Both the position numbers and the translations under genes were made by a program. From assembly GCF_010550695.1 (NCBI RefSeq), contig NZ_JAAGOB010000002.1, positions 62,001 through 126,000 on the forward strand: DNA of 64,000 nucleotides, written 5' to 3'. This stretch comes from Phytoactinopolyspora alkaliphila (GTDB lineage: Bacteria > Actinomycetota > Actinomycetes > Jiangellales > Jiangellaceae). Below the pieces are notes generated by a model that was given only the letters and a program-made list of their open reading frames with translations, made no database searches and had not been told where the DNA came from. Within the stretch, counting starts at the first letter, position 1. Every line of letters starts with the position of its first letter. Positions 35,108 to 44,692 of the stretch are shown piece by piece.

Positions 35108-35568
35108 TCAGCCCTCGACGACGATGCCGAGCTGGCCGAGGATCACGGCCGCCTGATCCGCGGAGATGGTGGCGCCGGCCAGCCGATGAGCGTCCTGCAA
35201 GGGAAACTCGCCGAGGTCAGCACCACGCAGGTCGGCGCCGTCGAATTCGGCCGCGCGCAGGTCGGCGCCGTCGAATTCGGCCGCGCGCAGCTCGGCACCA
35301 CGCAGCCGTGAGCCGATCCACACCGTGTCCCTCAGGTCGGCTCCGGCGAGCACGGCATCGTCGAGCCACGCCTTCGACAGGTCCGACTCGGAGAAGTCAC
35401 AGCGCCGGAACACCCGCGGATGATCCAGTGCGCGCCGAGGACCTCCCTGAGGTCACGGGCCGACAGATCGGCGTCGGTGATCTCGGCGCCTGAGGCCAGG
35501 CGCTCGTCGAGCGACGTCGGCGCAACACCGGAATGATCAGCATGGGGACTCTCGGGTCTGCTCTGCAC
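35108..35568 (-). pseudogene. Pentapeptide-repeat protein, broken by a single-base frameshift
   Basis: The downstream frame reads FRRCDFSESDLSKAWLDD, then repeats such as GADLRDTVWIGSRLRGAELRAAEFDGADLRAAEFDG, clear pentapeptide repeats. The upstream frame, from a GTG near 35568, encodes LDERLASGAEITDADLSARD and LREVLGAHWIIRG, a natural start of the same protein. The frames meet at the GGG run near 35413: one added G would give IIRGVFRRCDF and restore a single protein of about 153 aa. As it stands the gene is interrupted, either really or by a sequencing error. Within it a 24-bp unit encoding ELRAAEFDGAD-type sequence is tandemly duplicated. Confidence 0.7.
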
Positions 35569-35626
35569 ACACCCAGGCTTGCATCTCGAACCGACACAGT
35601 CCGCTCCGCGGCTCACTTCTCTGCTC

Positions 35627-35708
35627 AAGCTTGACTTCACTGCCCAGAATCGCGCGAATGCCGCCGAACGTGCCCGCAAACGCGATTCACGGCAGCGAAG
35701 TCAAGCCT
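35627..35708. repeat. Long inverted repeat upstream of pentapeptide pseudogene
   Basis: Two 28-nt arms (35627-35654 and 35681-35708) match at 24 of 28 positions, ending in perfect GAATCGCG/CGCGATTC. The outer motif GCTTGACTTC occurs inverted as GAAGTCAAGC, and a further direct copy AGCAGCGAAGTCAAGCC follows at about 35710-35726. The 188-bp gap between tsaE and the pseudogene holds nothing else recognisable. Confidence 0.75.
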
Positions 35709-35756
35709 CAGCAGCGAAGTCAAGCCGGGCACCAGAGTCAGGCCTGTGCAGAGGAG

Positions 35757-36245
35757 TCAGGCCACCAGGAGGCCGCGCAGGTCGGCGTCGTTCCAGCGGG
35801 GGCCGACACCGGCGATGCGCACCCGCCGCAGATCCGCCCGGCCTTCCGGCGCGCCGTGCACCGACCGGTCGATGTGGATCTCCAGGCGTTCTCCGGCCAA
35901 GCCTTCGGCGAAGTCCTCACCCCACTCCACCACGGTGACCGCCTCGTCCAGGGTGGCTTCGAGGTCGAGGTCCTCGAGCTCGTCCCACCCTCCGAGCCGG
36001 TAGGCGTCCACGTGCACCAGCGGCACGCCGCCGCGCAAGGACGGATGAACCCTGGCGATCACGAACGTGGGCGAGGTGACCGGGCCGCGCACGCCGAGGC
36101 CCGCGCCGAGACCCTGAGTGAACGTGGTCTTTCCGGCACCGAGCCCCCCGCCGAGCAGCAGCAGATCACCGGCGCTCACGATGCCGGCCACCCGCCCGCC
36201 GAGCTCCTGCATGGCCTCGGCATCCGGGATATCGAGCTCGATCAT
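35757..36245 (-). CDS. tsaE: tRNA threonylcarbamoyladenosine biosynthesis ATPase TsaE
   Basis: 162 aa from the ATG at 36245, overlapping the upstream hydrolase stop by 4 bp. Walker A is GGGLGAGKTTFTQGL, followed by the typical SPTFVIARVH and LVHVDAYRLGGWDELEDLDLE, and VEWGEDF. It powers turnover of the TsaBD complex. Relatives have the C-terminal region after residue 135 less conserved, as here. Confidence 0.95.
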   Translation of the reverse strand: MIELDIPDAEAMQELGGRVAGIVSAGDLLLLGGGLGAGKTTFTQGLGAGLGVRGPVTSPTFVIARVHPSLRGGVPLVHVDAYRLGGWDELEDLDLEATLDEAVTVVEWGEDFAEGLAGERLEIHIDRSVHGAPEGRADLRRVRIAGVGPRWNDADLRGLLVA

Positions 36246-37405
36246 CGCCGCCCCAGAAGACTCTTGACTCTCGTCATCGTGCGCCGGGGCGGCGGCATGC
36301 CGTCGCGTACCCGGGCCACCAGCGCCGCCAGGTGCTCGGTGACGAGTTCGTGCCGTTCGAGCAGAACCATGTGCCCGGAGTCGGCTACCTCGATGTACTC
36401 GGCGTGCGGCAGCGCCTTGGCGATGTCCCTGCTGTGCTTCACCGGGGTGAGATGATCGTGGTCGGCGGCGATGACCAGTCCGGGCAACGGGGCCAGTACC
36501 GGCAACGCATCGTGTGCGTCGATGCCCCACACCACCGGAAGGAACTCCGCGAGAACCTCCACCGGCGTCGACGCGTTCATGGCTGCGGTGAACTCGACCA
36601 GCGCGGGCGACCCGCCGTCGTCGAACGAGTAGCGCCGGGTCACCACGTAGCCGAGGTCGCTTCCCACCCGCCGCCCTCGCTCGATCAGCTCCGGGCGGCG
36701 GGCCAATGCGGCGACCAGTCCCGGGGCGCTGCGGCTGGCCAGCTTGCCCACTGGTGCCGGGAGACCCAGGGCCGATCCGTTGAGGCCCGTGGCGGTGGTG
36801 GCGATCATCGCCACGCCTCGGATCCGCTCGCCGAACAGTTCCGGACGCTCCAGCGCCAGCGCCAGGATCGTCATCCCGCCCATCGAGTGCCCGACGAGTA
36901 TCATCGGCCCGGTGGGCACCACGGCGTCGAGCACCGCGGCGAGGTCGGCCGCCAGCCGTTCCCGGACTACGGCCTGCCTCGAGGGTCTGCGGCCGGTGCC
37001 CTGATTCGGGGGCGGTGAGAGGTCGTCACCCCCGGGAGCGCCACCCGAGCGACCGTGCCGCCGCTGATCCCAGAAGACCAGCCGGGCGTGGCCGCGAAGG
37101 TCGCGGCGCTGAAAATGCCACGAATCCTGTGTCAGCGCGTAGCCATGGCTGAACACGATGGTGAGGTCGGTGGGTTGCGGCGGCTCGTCGACCTCCACAT
37201 ACAGCGGCGCGCCGTCGTCGGCTACCACGATCTGCGAGGTGCCTCGCAACGTGCCGAACGGCTCGTCGGCGTACGGGTCGTCACGCCGGAGGGACCGGCC
37301 CATCACATAGCGCTCAGCCGCGAACCCGACCGCCGCTCCCGCGGCGGCCACCCCGAGCCAGGCTCCCGCCACACCCATGTTCTTGCCTCTGGTGAGGAGT
37401 CTCAC
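36242..37405 (-). CDS. Alpha/beta hydrolase with N-terminal membrane anchor
   Basis: 387 aa; the GTG at 37405 overlaps alr by 4 bp, and a later ATG at 37378 would begin at the hydrophobic anchor (MGVAGAWLGVAAAGAAVGFA). Catalytic landmarks: FSHGYALTQDSWHFQRRDL, VFWDQRRHGRS, the nucleophile GHSMGGMTI, the acid region AADHDHLTP and DSGHMVLLE. An alpha/beta hydrolase between alr and tsaE is a conserved actinobacterial neighbour. The substrate is unknown. Confidence 0.85.
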   Translation of the reverse strand: MRLLTRGKNMGVAGAWLGVAAAGAAVGFAAERYVMGRSLRRDDPYADEPFGTLRGTSQIVVADDGAPLYVEVDEPPQPTDLTIVFSHGYALTQDSWHFQRRDLRGHARLVFWDQRRHGRSGGAPGGDDLSPPPNQGTGRRPSRQAVVRERLAADLAAVLDAVVPTGPMILVGHSMGGMTILALALERPELFGERIRGVAMIATTATGLNGSALGLPAPVGKLASRSAPGLVAALARRPELIERGRRVGSDLGYVVTRRYSFDDGGSPALVEFTAAMNASTPVEVLAEFLPVVWGIDAHDALPVLAPLPGLVIAADHDHLTPVKHSRDIAKALPHAEYIEVADSGHMVLLERHELVTEHLAALVARVRDGMPPPRRTMTRVKSLLGRR

Positions 37406-38580
37406 GCCCGGTCCTCCTCCGCGCCGGTATACACGCGGGGCAGCCGCGGCGCGAATCTGGTGACGATCTCGTAGGAGATGGTCCGGCAGGCCTGCGCCCA
37501 GTCCTGGGCGGTGGGCTCGCCGCCGACGCCATCGCCGAACAGGACGACGTCGTCGCCGGCCCGGACGTCGTCGTCACCGAGGTCGACGACGAACTGGTCC
37601 ATGCACACCCGGCCGGCCACGCGACGCACCTTACCGCCTACCAGAACGGGCGCACCGGGACCGCCGTCGCCGCCCGAGCCGTGCCGGGGCACCCCGTCGG
37701 CATAGCCCAGCGGCACCAGGCCGAGTGTGGTCTCTTTGTCCGTCACGTAGAAGTGCCCGTAGGACACGCCGCTGCCGGCGGGAACCCGCTTGGTGAGCGC
37801 CAGCCGCGCGTGCACCGACATGGCCTGACGCAACCCCACGTCCGGCGGAGCCGCCAGGTCCGGCACCGGTGAGAGCCCGTATACGGCCAGGCCGGCGCGG
37901 ACGAGATCGAAATGGGTGTGCGGGAGCATCAGGGTAGCGGCCGAGTTCGCCAGATGCCGAACCTCCGGACGCGCCCCGCGGGCCTCGGCGAGGGCGACGG
38001 CGGACTGGAAGGCCTCGATCTGCGCGGTGTTGACCGGGTGGTACGGCGCGTCGGCGATCGCGAAGTGCGACCACAGCCCCACCACCTCCAGGACACCTTC
38101 CGCCTGCGCCTTCAGGGCATGATCGACCAGCGCGGGCCAGTCGGCCTGGGTGGCGCCGGATCGGCCGAGGCCGGTGTCGACCTTGAGGTGCAGCCGGGCG
38201 ACTCGACCCGTCTCACGTGCGGCCGCCGCGATCTCGTCCACCGCCCAGGTAGCCGACGCCGAGACGTCGACGTCCGCGGCCAGGGCATCCGTCCACCGCT
38301 CGCCCGGCGCGCACAGCCAGGCCATCAGCCGTCCGCCGACTCCGGCCGCGCGCAGCGCGAGCGCCTCCGTCAGCACGGCCGTGCCCAGCCACGTGGCACC
38401 ACCGGCCTGCGCGGCCCGGGCGGCCTGGACCAGGCCGTGGCCGTAACCGTCCGCCTTGACCACGGCCATCACCTGTGCGGATCCGGCCCGTGCCCGCAAC
38501 TCGGCCACGTTGCCGCGAATGGCCGCCAAGTCGACGCGCACCTGGGCATGCGCGACGGCGGCACCTGCGTGTTCGACCAC
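37402..38580 (-). CDS. alr: Alanine racemase
   Basis: 392 aa from a GTG at 38580. It interconverts L- and D-alanine for peptidoglycan. The PLP lysine is Lys42 in VVKADGYGHG; HLKVDTGLGRSG, LANSAATL and RAGLAVYGLSP follow. The second catalytic residue is the Tyr in AGSGVSYGHFY, and the C-terminal region includes GRVCMDQFVVDLGDD. It overlaps the downstream hydrolase by 4 bp. Confidence 0.97.
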   Translation of the reverse strand: MVEHAGAAVAHAQVRVDLAAIRGNVAELRARAGSAQVMAVVKADGYGHGLVQAARAAQAGGATWLGTAVLTEALALRAAGVGGRLMAWLCAPGERWTDALAADVDVSASATWAVDEIAAAARETGRVARLHLKVDTGLGRSGATQADWPALVDHALKAQAEGVLEVVGLWSHFAIADAPYHPVNTAQIEAFQSAVALAEARGARPEVRHLANSAATLMLPHTHFDLVRAGLAVYGLSPVPDLAAPPDVGLRQAMSVHARLALTKRVPAGSGVSYGHFYVTDKETTLGLVPLGYADGVPRHGSGGDGGPGAPVLVGGKVRRVAGRVCMDQFVVDLGDDDVRAGDDVVLFGDGVGGEPTAQDWAQACRTISYEIVTRFAPRLPRVYTGAEEDRA

Positions 38581-38639
38581 GTGGCGATTCTCGCAGAACC
38601 AGCCGCGGCGAACACGTCAACCCCGGCCTGATCGGCCGA

Positions 38640-40169
38640 TCAGAGCAGGTCGTGCGCGGCCACCAGGCTGACCATCGCGCCTGGGACGGCGTCCAGCACG
38701 TCGCTGGCCGCGGGTTGTCCGGCTGTCCCGGCCGCCACCTGACCTGCGACGCCGTGGATGTGGGCGGCGACGCTGCCGGCGTCGAGCGGGTCCAGCCCGG
38801 CCGCGAGCAGTGCGCCGCCCAGGCCCGCCAGCACGTCCCCCGAACCGGCCGTGGCCAGAGCGGGCGTACCGGTGGAATTAACCCGGACCCGCCCGTCCGG
38901 TGACACAACGAGCGTCGTCGATCCCTTGAGCAGGACGGTGGCACCCCATCTCCGGGCTGCTTCCCGGGCATGATGCAGCCGGCGGGCTTCGACGTCGCCA
39001 CGGTCCACGTCGAGCATCCGGGCGAGCTCTCCGGCGTGTGGCGTGAGCAGCGCCGGACACGTCAGTTCGGCGGGCAGGTGGCGGAGACCATCGGCGTCCA
39101 CCAGCACCGGCAGGCCGGAGGCGAGCGCGGCTTCGGCCTCGTCGCCGCGATCGTCACCGAGACCCGATCCCACCGCCCACGCCTGCACCCTGTCGGTGTG
39201 CTCGACGTCCGGTGCAGTGACGGCCTCGGGCCAGCGCTCCAGCACCATCGCGGAGACCTCGCGTGGGCCGGCGTAGCGGACCATGCCGGCCCCGCCGTGC
39301 ACGGCACCGCCCACGGACAGCAGGGCAGCACCGCGATACCGAGTGGAGCCGGCGAGCATGCCGAGCACGCCACGCCGGTACTTGTCGGCGTGCCGGCCCG
39401 GGACCGGGATTCGGGCCGCAACGTCGCCGTGTTCGAGCATCTCTACCGCCGGCCGGGGCAGGTAGGGTCCCAGTCCGATATCGACCAGCTCGATGTGCCC
39501 GGCGGCTTCGGCTGCCGGGTCGATCAGCAACCCGACCTTGTGCGTGCCGAACGTGACGGTGACGTCCGCGCGCACATGCGCGCCCGGGGTCTCTCCCGTG
39601 TCCGCGTCGATACCGCTGGGCAGGTCGACCGCGATCACCAGGCCCGCGTCCGCGGAGGCCAGTGCGGCGAGGTACGCCGCGTCGTCGCGCAGTCCGCCCT
39701 TCCCGCCGATGCCGAGGATGCCGTCGAGGACGATGTCCGCCTTCCTGACGGCCTGTTCCGCTGCCGGCGTGAGGGGGCCGTCGTCGTCGGAGAGCACGCG
39801 CCCGCCGGCATCGAGGAACGCGCTGAGGCCCGACTCGTGGACCCGGTCGTGCCGCAGCACCACCGCATCCACACGGGCTCCGCGCCGCGCCAGCCGGGCG
39901 CCCGCCCACAAGGCGTCGCCGCCGTTATCGCCGCTGCCGACCAGGAGCACCACACGGGCGCCGTAAGGCCCGCCGCGAGCTGGCCGCGTGACCTGTCCTC
40001 CACCACGCCAATCCATTCCGGGTGAGGCGTTGTCCGCGCCTCGCAGGATCCGGGCGCACACCGCTGCCAGCCCCGCTGCCGCTCGCTGCATGAGCGCACC
40101 GTCGGGGAGCGTCGCCAGGAGTGCCGACTCCGCCGCACGTACGTCGGCCACGGAATGCGCGGTGATCAT
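38640..40169 (-). CDS. nnr: Bifunctional NAD(P)HX epimerase / ADP-dependent NAD(P)HX dehydratase
   Basis: 509 aa. Repairs hydrated NADH and NADPH. The N-terminal YjeF-type epimerase (about 1-225) has [21 protein letters not shown] and [14 protein letters not shown]. The C-terminal YjeF/CARKD-type dehydratase has [35 protein letters not shown] and [11 protein letters not shown] with the catalytic Asp. A Gly-rich insert (about residues 47-69) sits in the epimerase domain before the phosphate loop. It overlaps acpS by 4 bp. Confidence 0.96.
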   Translation of the reverse strand: MITAHSVADVRAAESALLATLPDGALMQRAAAGLAAVCARILRGADNASPGMDWRGGGQVTRPARGGPYGARVVLLVGSGDNGGDALWAGARLARRGARVDAVVLRHDRVHESGLSAFLDAGGRVLSDDDGPLTPAAEQAVRKADIVLDGILGIGGKGGLRDDAAYLAALASADAGLVIAVDLPSGIDADTGETPGAHVRADVTVTFGTHKVGLLIDPAAEAAGHIELVDIGLGPYLPRPAVEMLEHGDVAARIPVPGRHADKYRRGVLGMLAGSTRYRGAALLSVGGAVHGGAGMVRYAGPREVSAMVLERWPEAVTAPDVEHTDRVQAWAVGSGLGDDRGDEAEAALASGLPVLVDADGLRHLPAELTCPALLTPHAGELARMLDVDRGDVEARRLHHAREAARRWGATVLLKGSTTLVVSPDGRVRVNSTGTPALATAGSGDVLAGLGGALLAAGLDPLDAGSVAAHIHGVAGQVAAGTAGQPAASDVLDAVPGAMVSLVAAHDLL

Positions 40170-40522
40170 TCAGCTCCCTCCAGGACCACCATCGCCGACG
40201 CCACCCCGGCATCGTGCGACAAGGACAGATGCATCGTCTTCACCCCGAGTTCGGCACAGCGCCGCTCCACGGTGCCGCGGACGGCGAACCACGGCCGGCC
40301 GTTCTCGTCGCTGACCACCTCGGCGTCGTGCCACTGCAAGCCGATGGGTGCGCCGAGCGCCTTGGCCAGCGCCTCCTTCGCCGCGAACCGCGCGGCCTGC
40401 GAGGAGATGGGCCGGTCGCGCTCGGCCGGAGTGAAGACCCGCTCGGCCAGCGCCGGCGTCCGTTCCAGCGTCTCGGCGAACCGCCCGATGTCCACGACGT
40501 CGATACCCACGCCAACGATCAC
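40166..40522 (-). CDS. acpS: Holo-[acyl-carrier-protein] synthase
   Basis: 118 aa from a GTG at 40522. It attaches 4'-phosphopantetheine from CoA to ACP. The metal-binding motifs [10 protein letters not shown] and [13 protein letters not shown], and [13 protein letters not shown] near the end, are standard. Its stop overlaps the nnr start. Confidence 0.96.
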   Translation of the reverse strand: MIVGVGIDVVDIGRFAETLERTPALAERVFTPAERDRPISSQAARFAAKEALAKALGAPIGLQWHDAEVVSDENGRPWFAVRGTVERRCAELGVKTMHLSLSHDAGVASAMVVLEGAE

Positions 40523-40671
40523 CCTCTCAGCCTACGGGTCCGGTCGTCGGCCGCGGCCGCACACTGGCCTGGGTGGGCCGAGTACCTGCTCCGCCGGCCG
40601 TTTCGTTCACTTCTCGGAGGCGGTCAGCGCATCACGCTCCGTTCCTGTGCGGGGCACTAGACTCGACCATC

Positions 40672-40954
40672 GTGCTCAGTCTCCTGGCGGTCGCTCATCT
40701 AGGGCTGCTAGCCGCGTGGCTGGGTTCGACGCTGTACAGCCTTGTGATCGTGCAGCCGAGGGCGGCTCGCTTCTTCGGCTCCGACGACGAGCAGGCGCCG
40801 TTTCGTTCGCGTGTCGTGGCGGCTATGGCCGCAACGGATCTTCGCTCTGCCGGAGGAGCGCCCGGCGCATCGTTCAGCACTGCGGCGGCACGCCTTGACC
40901 ATGGTGGGCCTGGTCGGCACGGCGTTCGTCCTCGCCGTCGTCGGGCTCACCTGA
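40672..40954 (+). pseudogene. Small membrane protein gene with apparent frameshift
   Basis: From a GTG at 40672 one frame reads VLSLLAVAHLGLLAAWLGST and LYSLVIVQPRAARFFGSDDEQ, a membrane helix followed by a typical cytoplasmic segment. A second frame encodes WRLWPQRIFALPEERPAHRS and then LTMVGLVGTAFVLAVVGLT, ending in TGA at 40952. Removing one base in the GCGCCG stretch near 40797 would join them into a protein of about 93 residues with two membrane helices. The frame that stays open past the shift gives unlikely, Arg-rich residues. No family is recognised. Confidence 0.55.
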
Positions 40955-40984
40955 TCCACAAGAGCGCAGCCGTGCAAGCAGCGC

Positions 40985-42832
40985 CTACTCGACGGTGACG
41001 CTCTTCGCCAGGTTCCGCGGCTGGTCCACGTCGAACCCGCGAGCGCTGGCCATCTCGCAGGCGAACACCTGCAACGGAACTGTGGCTACCACCGGCTGCA
41101 GAAGGGTGGGGCAGTCCGGCACCCGGACGATGTGATCGGCGTAGGGCGCCACGGCTTCGTCGCCCTCCTCGGCGATTACGATGGTGCGGGCGCCGCGGGC
41201 ACGGATCTCCTGGATGTTGCTGACAATCTTGTCGTGGAGCACGGACCGCCCTCGAGGGGACGGCACGACGACAATCACCGGCACCCCGTCCTCGATCAGC
41301 GCGATGGGGCCGTGCTTCAGCTCGCCCGCCGCGAACCCCTCGGCGTGCATGTAGGCGAGCTCCTTGAGTTTGAGCGCGCCCTCGAGGGCCACGGGGTAGC
41401 CGACATGGCGGCCGAGGAAGAGCACCGACGTGGCGCCGGACAGCTCGCGAGCCAGTGCCCGGACCGGCTCCATGGTCTCCAGGACCTGGTCCACCTTGGA
41501 CGGCAGGTCGGACAGGTCCCGGACGACGGAGCGGATCTCGTCGCCCCATTTGGTCCCGCGCACCTGCCCGAGATACAGACCCACCAGATAGCACGCGATG
41601 AGCTGGGTGAGGAACGCCTTGGTGGACGCCACCGCCACCTCGGGACCGGCGTAGGTGTACAGCACCGCGTCGGACTCTCGCGGAATAGTCGAGCCGTTGG
41701 TGTTACAGATCGCCAGCACACGCGCACCTTGTTCCCGCGCGTAGCGCAACGCCATGAGCGTGTCCATGGTTTCGCCGGACTGGCTGATCGCGATGACGAG
41801 CGTCTGCCGGTCGACCACCGGGTCGCGGTAGCGGAACTCGCTGGCCAGCTCCACTTCGCAGGGCACCCGGGTCCAGTGCTCGATGGCGTACTTGGCCACC
41901 ATCCCGGCGTGATAGGCGGTGCCGCACGCGATGACGACGACCTTGTCGATCTCCCGCAGCTCCTCGTTGGACAGCCGCATCTGGTCCAGAGACAGCTGCC
42001 CACCCGCGCCGACCCGCCCCAGCAGCGTGTTCGCCACCGCCTTGGGCTGCTCGGCGATCTCCTTGAGCATGAAGTAGTCGTAGCCGTCCTTGGCCGCGGC
42101 CGAGGCGTCCCAGTCGACGTGATACCGGCGCTCCTCTGCCGGCGCGCCGTAGAAGTCGGTGAGCGTGACCTCGTCGGCGGTGAGGTCCACCACCTGCCCG
42201 TCGCCCACCTCCAGCGCTTCCCGGGTGTGGGCGATGAACGCGGAGACATCCGAGGCGAGGAAGTTCTCGCCCTCCCCCAAGCCGACCACCAGGGGGGAAT
42301 TACGACGAGCCGCCACCACCCGGTCCGGCACGTCGGCATGCACGGCCAGCAGCGTAAACGCACCCTCGAGACGCAGGCACACCGCACGCATGGCGTCGGC
42401 CAGGTCCGCCCCGCCTGCGACCTCGGCGGCAAGGAGGTGGGACACCACCTCGGTGTCCGTGTCCGAGGCGAACGTCACGTCGGACGCCTCCAGCTCGGCG
42501 CGCAGCCGGGCGAAGTTCTCGATGATGCCGTTGTGGATCACCGCGACCCGGCCGGCCTCGTCCAGGTGTGGGTGGGCGTTGCCGTCGGTGGGCGGCCCGT
42601 GCGTGGCCCAGCGGGTGTGTCCGAGACCGGTGGTGGACGCGGGCAACGGCACCTCGTCCAGCGCCTTCTCCAGGTTGGCGAGCTTACCGGCGCGCTTGGT
42701 CGACGCCAGCGCGCCGTCCGCGACGACGGCGATGCCGGCGGAGTCGTATCCCCGGTACTCGAGTCTGCGCAGCCCCTGCACGACGATGTCGATCGCCTGC
42801 TGGCCGCCTACGTATCCCACGATGCCGCACAC
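40985..42832 (-). CDS. glmS: Glutamine--fructose-6-phosphate aminotransferase (isomerizing)
   Basis: 615 aa from a GTG at 42832, the usual length. It makes glucosamine-6-phosphate for the cell wall. The nucleophile is the N-terminal Cys of [20 protein letters not shown], exposed after Met removal, which fixes the start; the frame stays open for 350 codons upstream but is antisense to coaA. The Ntn domain includes [10 protein letters not shown] and HNGIIENF. Two SIS domains follow, with [19 protein letters not shown] and a C-terminal [15 protein letters not shown]. No glmS ribozyme was identified. Confidence 0.97.
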   Translation of the reverse strand: MCGIVGYVGGQQAIDIVVQGLRRLEYRGYDSAGIAVVADGALASTKRAGKLANLEKALDEVPLPASTTGLGHTRWATHGPPTDGNAHPHLDEAGRVAVIHNGIIENFARLRAELEASDVTFASDTDTEVVSHLLAAEVAGGADLADAMRAVCLRLEGAFTLLAVHADVPDRVVAARRNSPLVVGLGEGENFLASDVSAFIAHTREALEVGDGQVVDLTADEVTLTDFYGAPAEERRYHVDWDASAAAKDGYDYFMLKEIAEQPKAVANTLLGRVGAGGQLSLDQMRLSNEELREIDKVVVIACGTAYHAGMVAKYAIEHWTRVPCEVELASEFRYRDPVVDRQTLVIAISQSGETMDTLMALRYAREQGARVLAICNTNGSTIPRESDAVLYTYAGPEVAVASTKAFLTQLIACYLVGLYLGQVRGTKWGDEIRSVVRDLSDLPSKVDQVLETMEPVRALARELSGATSVLFLGRHVGYPVALEGALKLKELAYMHAEGFAAGELKHGPIALIEDGVPVIVVVPSPRGRSVLHDKIVSNIQEIRARGARTIVIAEEGDEAVAPYADHIVRVPDCPTLLQPVVATVPLQVFACEMASARGFDVDQPRNLAKSVTVE

Positions 42833-42976
42833 GCCAGCCAGCGTAGTCCCCGCCACACCCGCGGCCCCAGTCCACCCGCTCCGGCGGCTTACGCCACCCG
42901 CCCCGGGCCGTGCCGTGAGGTCGTCGTGGGTACCCGTGCTGCGAGCGACGCCTCGCTCGCGCACAATAGGGGCGCC

Positions 42977-43930
42977 ATGACCGAACACGGAGCAGCGCCG
43001 CTGTCCCCCTTCGTCGACCTCAACCGGGCCGAGTGGGCGCACCTGCGCGACCAGACCCCCCTGCCGCTCAACGCCGACGAGCTGGAGGCGCTGCGAGGGC
43101 TCGGCGACGAGGTGGATCTCGACGAGGTCCGCGACATCTACCTGCCCCTGTCCCGGCTGCTGAACCTGCGGGTGCGGGGAACAGCGCGCCTGCATGAGGC
43201 GACGACGACGTTCCTCGGATCCTTCGCGGAGCGCACGCCTTTCGTGATCGGCATCGCGGGTTCCGTGGCGGTCGGCAAGTCCACCATCGCACGGCTCCTG
43301 CGGCTGCTCCTCGCCCGCTGGCCGGACCACCCCCGCGTCGCGCTCGTCACCACCGACGGATTCCTCCTGCCCAACGCCGAGCTGGAACGGCGCCAGCTGT
43401 TGCAGCGCAAGGGGTTCCCGGAGTCCTACGATCGCCGCGCGCTCCTGCGTTTCGTCGCCTCGGTGAAGTCCGGCGCGGAGGAGATCACCGCGCCTGTCTA
43501 CTCCCATTTGACGTACGACATCGTGGCCGGTGAGCACGTGGTGCTCAAACGGCCGGACATCGTCCTCCTGGAGGGCCTCAATGTGTTGCAGCCGGCCCGG
43601 GCGCGGGGCAACGGCGTCTCCGGGCTCGCGGTCAGCGACTTCTTCGACTTCTCCATCTACGTCGACGCCGCCGACGACGACGTCCGCCACTGGTACGTGC
43701 GCCGTTTCCTGCGCCTGCGCGAAACCGCCTTCCGGCGGCCCGAGTCCTACTTCCGGCGGTATGCGGAACTGGACCACGATGCCGCCGTCGCCCAGGCCGA
43801 GCACCTCTGGGACACGATCAACGGCCCCAACCTCACCCAGAACATCCTCCCCACCCGGGGCCGTGCGACGCTCGTCCTCACCAAGGCCCACGACCACGCG
43901 GTCCAGCGGATCCGGCTACGCAAGATCTGA
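42977..43930 (+). CDS. coaA: Type I pantothenate kinase
   Basis: 317 aa from the ATG at 42977. It phosphorylates pantothenate, the first step of CoA synthesis. The P-loop is [12 protein letters not shown] (about residues 92-103). Also present are [55 protein letters not shown] and the C-terminal [19 protein letters not shown]. It is divergent from glmS with a 144-bp gap. Confidence 0.97.
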   Translation: MTEHGAAPLSPFVDLNRAEWAHLRDQTPLPLNADELEALRGLGDEVDLDEVRDIYLPLSRLLNLRVRGTARLHEATTTFLGSFAERTPFVIGIAGSVAVGKSTIARLLRLLLARWPDHPRVALVTTDGFLLPNAELERRQLLQRKGFPESYDRRALLRFVASVKSGAEEITAPVYSHLTYDIVAGEHVVLKRPDIVLLEGLNVLQPARARGNGVSGLAVSDFFDFSIYVDAADDDVRHWYVRRFLRLRETAFRRPESYFRRYAELDHDAAVAQAEHLWDTINGPNLTQNILPTRGRATLVLTKAHDHAVQRIRLRKI

Positions 43931-43981
43931 CGCCGCGGATGGGCTCCCGGGGCCGTGTGCGTCTTTCGTTAGGATCAGCGG

Positions 43982-44683
43982 GTGACTGGTCGCCTGCTCG
44001 TGTTCTCCAAGACCACCGGATACCGGCACGAATCCATCGAAGCGGGTGCCGCCGCGCTGAGCCAGATCGGAGCCGAGGCCGGATACGGCGTCGAGGTGAC
44101 CGAAGACGCGTCTGCCTTCACTCCGCAGAACCTGGCCGGCGTCGCGGCCGTGGTGTTCCTGAGCACGTCCGGTGAGGTTTTCGACGACGCCCAGCGGAGG
44201 GCGCTGGAGAGCTACATTCGATCCGGCGGGGGATACGCGGGCATCCACGCCGCATCCACGACGGAATACCACTGGCCGTTCTACGGCGACGTCGTCGGCG
44301 CGCGGTTCAACGGGCACCCGCACGTGCAGCCCGCCACCGTCGTCGTCGAGGACTCCACGCATCCTGCCACCGCCCATCTCGGACCGACATGGGCGTGGAC
44401 CGACGAGTGGTACAACTTCCGTGCAGACCCCCGGGGCCGGGTCAACGTGCTCCTCTCCGTCGACGAGTCGACCTACGAGGGCGGCGAGATGGGACCGGGC
44501 CACCCCATCGCCTGGCACCATCGCGTGGACGACGGCCGCTGCTTCTACACCGCCCTGGGGCACGCCCCCGAGGCCTTCGGCGAGCCCCGCTTCCGCCAGC
44601 ATCTGCTGGGCGGCATCCGGCACGCCGCTGGAGATGATCCAAACTCGGGCGTGCCATCACCATCCGCGGCGTCGGCACCCTAG
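43982..44683 (+). CDS. ThuA domain protein (trehalose-utilisation-like glutamine-amidotransferase fold)
   Basis: 233 aa from a GTG at 43982. The ThuA signature runs VFSKTTGYRHESIEAG, FLSTSGEVFDDAQRRALESYIRSGGGYAGIHAAS, FYGDVVGARFNGHP, and PIAWHHRVDDGRCFYTALGHA. ThuA proteins are linked with sugar catabolism (keto-sugar or trehalose derivatives), but the exact reaction is unsettled. It has no secretion signal, so it is a cytosolic single-domain member. The PP2C gene starts 9 bp downstream. Confidence 0.87.
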   Translation: MTGRLLVFSKTTGYRHESIEAGAAALSQIGAEAGYGVEVTEDASAFTPQNLAGVAAVVFLSTSGEVFDDAQRRALESYIRSGGGYAGIHAASTTEYHWPFYGDVVGARFNGHPHVQPATVVVEDSTHPATAHLGPTWAWTDEWYNFRADPRGRVNVLLSVDESTYEGGEMGPGHPIAWHHRVDDGRCFYTALGHAPEAFGEPRFRQHLLGGIRHAAGDDPNSGVPSPSAASAP

Positions 44684-44692
44684 GGTGTACTC

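Noticed and set aside
40672-40954. Programmed ribosomal frameshift
   Set aside because: No slippery heptamer or downstream pseudoknot was evident; simple disruption or error is more likely.
41132-42976. Upstream in-frame extension of coaA
   Set aside because: Antisense to glmS; the CoaA family starts near 42977.
42833-43897. Upstream in-frame extension of glmS
   Set aside because: It is antisense to coaA, and GlmS must begin with the catalytic Cys.
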